Virus record (IMG/VR): IMGVR_UViG_3300013099_000056
Span: 1 to 31,075 of that record
Reading direction: 5' to 3' (one strand)
Length of the DNA: 31,075 bases
Origin: a virus
Below are positions 28,378 to 31,075 of the stretch, piece after piece. Positions within the stretch are counted from its first letter, which is position 1, and each line of letters opens with the position of its first letter. The notes under the pieces are model-generated. The model was not told the DNA's origin. It ran no database searches and was given only the letters and a program-made list of their open reading frames with translations. The translations under genes and the position numbers were made by a program.

Positions 28378-28854
28378 CTATGAGTTACATTCTATACTTT
28401 TTTCCTCCCTCACCATTTCTAATCCTTCCAAATACGCTATAACTGCTATCTTTAATAATTCTATATTATCATCATCTATTTGTATATTACTTAGATCTAC
28501 TTTTACAAACTCTACCAAATCCTCTAGACTTTTCTGAAGCATTGCATCTTCTAAGTTCACTTCTTCCATAATATAACCTATTGCCATATTTGCAAAAACT
28601 GTTGCTCCTTCATCAGAGTATTCATCGGAGTTACAAGCAACTATGAATTCATTTGCTACTTTTTTTACATCACATATACTATCTGGATTATTATCTGATA
28701 CTTTATATCCTAACCCACGACTTACTTGTTTAATTACAAATTCAGTAGTATCGTTCTTCTCTATACCTAAACCTATAGTAGAACAACCAACACCACCTAA
28801 AAGAAACAAAGCAGTAATTCCTACAATGAACAACTTTTTCATCTTATTCAACAT
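28378..28854 (-). CDS. Phage lipoprotein
   Basis: 158 residues from the ATG at 28854 (GGAGG seven bases upstream), not the earlier in-frame start. The N terminus is a lipoprotein signal: K-M-K-K-L, a hydrophobic core and the lipobox L-G-G-V-G-C-S, with Cys24 as the lipidation site. The mature part is helical and acidic, with two cysteines. Phage lipoproteins often block superinfection or aid lysis; which one applies here is unknown. Confidence 0.7.
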   Translation of the reverse strand: MLNKMKKLFIVGITALFLLGGVGCSTIGLGIEKNDTTEFVIKQVSRGLGYKVSDNNPDSICDVKKVANEFIVACNSDEYSDEGATVFANMAIGYIMEEVNLEDAMLQKSLEDLVEFVKVDLSNIQIDDDNIELLKIAVIAYLEGLEMVREEKSIECNS

Positions 28855-28856
28855 AG

Positions 28857-29453
28857 TTAAACCTCCTTTATTTTTTTGTACTTCCACCAGTTTCTCATAT
28901 TGAACCCGTACACAGGTTCTAGTACTTCTCCCCTCCTTTCTACAGGGAAAAATTTACTGGCTTTAACCATACTACGAGTTAAAAACCCGTTATCTAATAC
29001 CCAAAAATCATCTCCTCCTCCGCTTTCATACCAACAAGCAAACATGTGACCGTATACATATACCATGCCTATATTGTTTTCAGGAAAAGCGTTATGTCTT
29101 AAATAAGCCCACATTGCTACAGCAAATCCATCGCAATCATCTCTGAATGTATTTAGTACCTCATCAGATGTAGCCCAATAATCACTAAGACCATAATTTT
29201 GTATATCTTTTACAAACTCCATTTTCCTTTGTACTTTTTTCAAAATATTTCGGACTGCCCATCTAGCCCAAATACCTTTTAGTGGTGTTACTCTTTTCTT
29301 ACCTAATTCTATGTGCCCTACATGCCATAAGTATTCAGCCTTCTGTCTATCCTGCCAATCAGCTATTTTACCTATTACATACATATTTTCAGGCATCATA
29401 GTTCTTACATATTTATGTTTAGGTTTACTTTTAAATAACCACCACATTAGCAT
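28857..29453 (-). CDS. Transglutaminase-like cysteine peptidase
   Basis: 198 residues. R-D-D-C-D-G-F-A-V (104-112, Cys107), Y-G-H-M-F-A-C-W-Y (134-142, His136) and W-V-L-D-N-G (151-156, Asp154) form the papain-like triad of bacterial transglutaminase-like proteins. The N terminus is aromatic and basic (M-L-M-W-W-L-F-K-S-K) but not a clear signal. It may cleave or cross-link host or virion proteins. Start overlaps the Cys-rich gene by seven bases. Confidence 0.7.
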   Translation of the reverse strand: MLMWWLFKSKPKHKYVRTMMPENMYVIGKIADWQDRQKAEYLWHVGHIELGKKRVTPLKGIWARWAVRNILKKVQRKMEFVKDIQNYGLSDYWATSDEVLNTFRDDCDGFAVAMWAYLRHNAFPENNIGMVYVYGHMFACWYESGGGDDFWVLDNGFLTRSMVKASKFFPVERRGEVLEPVYGFNMRNWWKYKKIKEV

Positions 29454-29833
29454 CCACCGCCATCATCATCTGGAGCTAGATCTTCGCAATCTCTAACATC
29501 AGCCCAATTCGAATTCCTATCAAACTTACTACATGCTTTGTCTCTTTTCAACACCGTAGGTCTAACACTGTTTACATAACTATTCATAAAATCATCTCTG
29601 TAAACCACCTGGGGTGGGTTGTAATAACATTTATAAGTCATTTTGTTAAACCTATAAATCCATTTGCATTCACCACACCTTTTTGGTGTCATATTCATGT
29701 AAAGTTCCTCCTCTTCTTTAGGTGGTTTTACAATCGGCATGGGGGCATAACCAGAAACTTTAGGCAAACCCCATGAACCAGATACAGTAGTTGGTTGGAA
29801 TATTCTTTTGATTAGATTTTTGATGTGGTCCAT
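29447..29833 (-). CDS. Cys-rich, probably metal-binding phage protein
   Basis: 128 residues. C-G-E-C-K-W-I-Y (about 53-60), Y-K-C-Y-Y-N-P-P (about 67-74) and K-A-C-S-K-F-D (about 99-105) give a C-x-x-C, C, C pattern seen in small phage proteins with a C-x-x-C-K-W-F start and N-P-P. The C terminus is acidic and Gly-rich, with two more Cys. GGAG before the ATG. Function unknown. Confidence 0.6.
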   Translation of the reverse strand: MDHIKNLIKRIFQPTTVSGSWGLPKVSGYAPMPIVKPPKEEEELYMNMTPKRCGECKWIYRFNKMTYKCYYNPPQVVYRDDFMNSYVNSVRPTVLKRDKACSKFDRNSNWADVRDCEDLAPDDDGGGC

Positions 29834-29838
29834 AATTC

Positions 29839-30372
29839 TTACTCCAGATCGAACATTGTATTGATAGCCCTCAATACTCTAAATAATTTATATAAAATAG
29901 TTAGGTGGTTCTCTGTTACATTCCTAGTACTTAATTTTTCCAATATGTATATTGTTTCTTTGTAATACAATTTAATAAACTCAATATCATCTAAAGTTAT
30001 TAAATCCCTAACATTATGAAACCGATCGGCTAACTTTATCAGTAAAGCCTCATCGGTCATTTTTAATATTTCTATACCTAAATATACCTTTTTTCCTAGT
30101 ATTTCTTTCTGTTTTTGATCAATTGTTAGTTCTTGAACTAGGTTTGCTATGTTTTCGTTAAACTCTACTGTTAAATCCTCTTTTGTAATTCTAGTATCCT
30201 CTATCACATCATGTAATAAAGCAGCAGCTATCATATCTGTGTCTTCTACTACTTTTGCTACTTGTAATGCAACTCCCATAGGATGGAATATGTAAGGCTC
30301 ACCGCCTCTTCTTACTTGACCTGTATGAGCCATCACTGCGAAATGGTACGCCTTCTTAGTTAAATCATTCAT
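29839..30372 (-). CDS. MESH1/SpoT-like HD hydrolase (alarmone hydrolase)
   Basis: 177 residues, the size of small alarmone hydrolases. A-H-T-G-Q-V-R-R-G-G-E-P-Y-I-F-H-P (15-31) is the substrate-loop motif, L-L-H-D-V-I-E-D-T (52-60) the HD pair plus E-D, and K-L-A-D-R-F-H-N (113-120) the last metal residue. There is no synthetase domain. It would remove (p)ppGpp, which could keep host transcription and growth favourable during infection. A related HD hydrolase of other substrates is possible. Confidence 0.83.
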   Translation of the reverse strand: MNDLTKKAYHFAVMAHTGQVRRGGEPYIFHPMGVALQVAKVVEDTDMIAAALLHDVIEDTRITKEDLTVEFNENIANLVQELTIDQKQKEILGKKVYLGIEILKMTDEALLIKLADRFHNVRDLITLDDIEFIKLYYKETIYILEKLSTRNVTENHLTILYKLFRVLRAINTMFDLE

Positions 30373-30398
30373 TATTATCCTTTCTACTTATTCAGAAG

Positions 30399-30572
30399 TT
30401 AGTTAAATAACATATAAAATGCTACTGTTAGTATGAATATTAAACTACCTAAGTTAGTTCCTGTTATAGGCAATCTAATATAGCTAGGTTCCAGCTTAAA
30501 CCTCGGTGGAGGTGCTGGGTACTTAGGTGTAGAATAGATCTGTCCTGGTTTAAGTGGTGGATATTTTTCCAT
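30399..30572 (-). CDS. Small single-span membrane protein
   Basis: 57 residues from the ATG at 30572, which has GGGAG seven bases upstream formed from the end of the neighbouring gene. Pro-rich polar N terminus (K-Y-P-P-L-K-P-G-Q-I-Y-S-T-P-K-Y-P-A-P-P-P) and one C-terminal membrane helix (G-S-L-I-F-I-L-T-V-A-F-Y-M-L-F). Probably a membrane-anchored adaptor or virion-lysis accessory. Function unknown. Confidence 0.6.
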   Translation of the reverse strand: MEKYPPLKPGQIYSTPKYPAPPPRFKLEPSYIRLPITGTNLGSLIFILTVAFYMLFN

Positions 30573-30573
30573 T

Positions 30574-31075
30574 TTAAATCTCCCTTGTACAGATAGACTG
30601 TAACGAAATAGCAGCATATCTTTCTGCTATTATTTTATAGCCTGGATATGTATAATGTAAAGGCTGAAGACCACCATCTACATCATCCGTACGAATTAAA
30701 TAAGCATTAGGATATTTTTCAACTATTTCACGATTTACACCTTCCATCTTTTTCCATTCAGGTGTCTGCTGATATCTGTTTAACTGCCCAACTATTAATT
30801 TAAAAGGCATACCAAGATCACGATTAAGCTGATTGTACACATTATCAAAACCATGTAGATATTTAGACACTTTACGTTGGAAAATATCTGAACCGCCTTG
30901 CTTCCAGATAAAATCAATCGAAGTAATGTTTCTACCGTCAATAGCTATTTTTACCTTCTTAATTAGTGTTTTGTATACTCTACCATTTAATTGCTCATCC
31001 CACCATTTTATTTCTAATCCCCCTATAGCATGTTTTACAAAGATTGTGTGGTTGGTTCCCACTTCCCCGTTGATA
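30574..31075 (-). CDS. SGNH/sialate-O-acetylesterase-like protein, 5' end cut by window edge
   Basis: At least 166 residues; the frame is still open at the right edge (I-N-G-E-V-G-T-N precedes the GTG at 31062), so the real start lies beyond it. W-K-Q-G-G-S-D-I-F (about 53-61 of the shorter reading) matches the W-x-Q-G-E-S-D block, and D-D-V-D-G-G-L-Q-P-L-H-Y-T-Y-P-G-Y-K-I matches the D-x-x-H block of carbohydrate-esterase family 6. F-K-L-I-V-G-Q-L-N lies between. The catalytic Ser block is outside the window. It may deacetylate host glycans. The end overlaps the ribosome site of the next gene. Confidence 0.72.
   Translation of the reverse strand, partial: INGEVGTNHTIFVKHAIGGLEIKWWDEQLNGRVYKTLIKKVKIAIDGRNITSIDFIWKQGGSDIFQRKVSKYLHGFDNVYNQLNRDLGMPFKLIVGQLNRYQQTPEWKKMEGVNREIVEKYPNAYLIRTDDVDGGLQPLHYTYPGYKIIAERYAAISLQSICTREI

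Noticed and set aside
1-31075. CRISPR arrays, insertion sequences and tRNA genes
   Set aside because: No regularly spaced direct repeats, transposase genes or cloverleaf structures were seen by eye.

Overview
This window is a stretch of an AT-rich (roughly one third G+C by eye) tailed double-stranded DNA bacteriophage or prophage-like genome. Every supportable gene lies on the minus strand, so transcription runs from high to low coordinates. Genes are tightly packed, often overlap by 1-8 bases, and usually carry strong GGAGG-type ribosome binding sites. Three close matches to a housekeeping-sigma promoter (TTGACA, 16-base spacer, TATATT/TATGTT) are present. The host cannot be named from sequence alone. 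Strong Shine-Dalgarno sites, a DUF1360-like membrane protein and a lipoprotein fit a Firmicutes-like host, but this is inference.

Layout in transcription order. (1) 31075-26761: small accessory and early-type genes: a truncated SGNH/sialate-O-acetylesterase-like protein, a small membrane protein, a SpoT/MESH1-like alarmone hydrolase, a Cys-rich protein, a transglutaminase-like protein, a lipoprotein, a phospholipase-A2-like protein and a short zinc ribbon, followed by a 134-nt structured non-coding element. (2) 26753-24394: a promoter, several very small genes, a small membrane protein, a SANT/Myb-like DNA-binding protein and, behind its own promoter, a winged-helix replication/regulator-like protein. 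Its gene is followed by a 150-nt cluster of inverted repeats that includes two GGTTCC-N6-GGAACC dyads and a terminator. (3) 24228-20115: a Tat-signal/fibronectin-III protein, ClpP, a coiled-coil protein, a free-standing NUMOD3/HNH endonuclease, an actin-like ATPase and a 25-codon microORF, closed by a clear terminator. (4) 20075-17401: an M15 peptidase (endolysin-like), a cold-shock protein, a zinc-ribbon protein with a structured leader, and two near-duplicate Ig-like proteins. The first of these runs, through one in-frame TAA, into a further 107 open codons. (5) 17386-13363: a third promoter, then small genes and nucleotide-metabolism genes (dNMP kinase, P-loop kinase, HD phosphohydrolase). 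(6) 13366-3442: the packaging/head module in classic order: small terminase, intein-containing large terminase, a 52-aa gene, portal, prohead protease, a structural protein, scaffold, a decoration-like protein and the HK97-fold major capsid protein, with a hairpin after the last. (7) 3391-1: a DUF1360-like membrane protein and tail-fibre/fibre-like proteins, the last truncated at the window edge.

How it fits together: regions 6-7 build and fill the virion. Region 5 supplies nucleotides. Region 4 provides wall degradation and host-interaction domains. Region 3 suggests a filament/protease cassette of unknown role. Regions 1-2 look like host-modulating genes under host-like promoters. The signals I consider most worth following are the interrupted Ig-like/tail-domain gene, the tandem dyads behind the winged-helix gene, the 134-nt structured element, the actin/coiled-coil/ClpP cassette and the Ser1 intein in the terminase.
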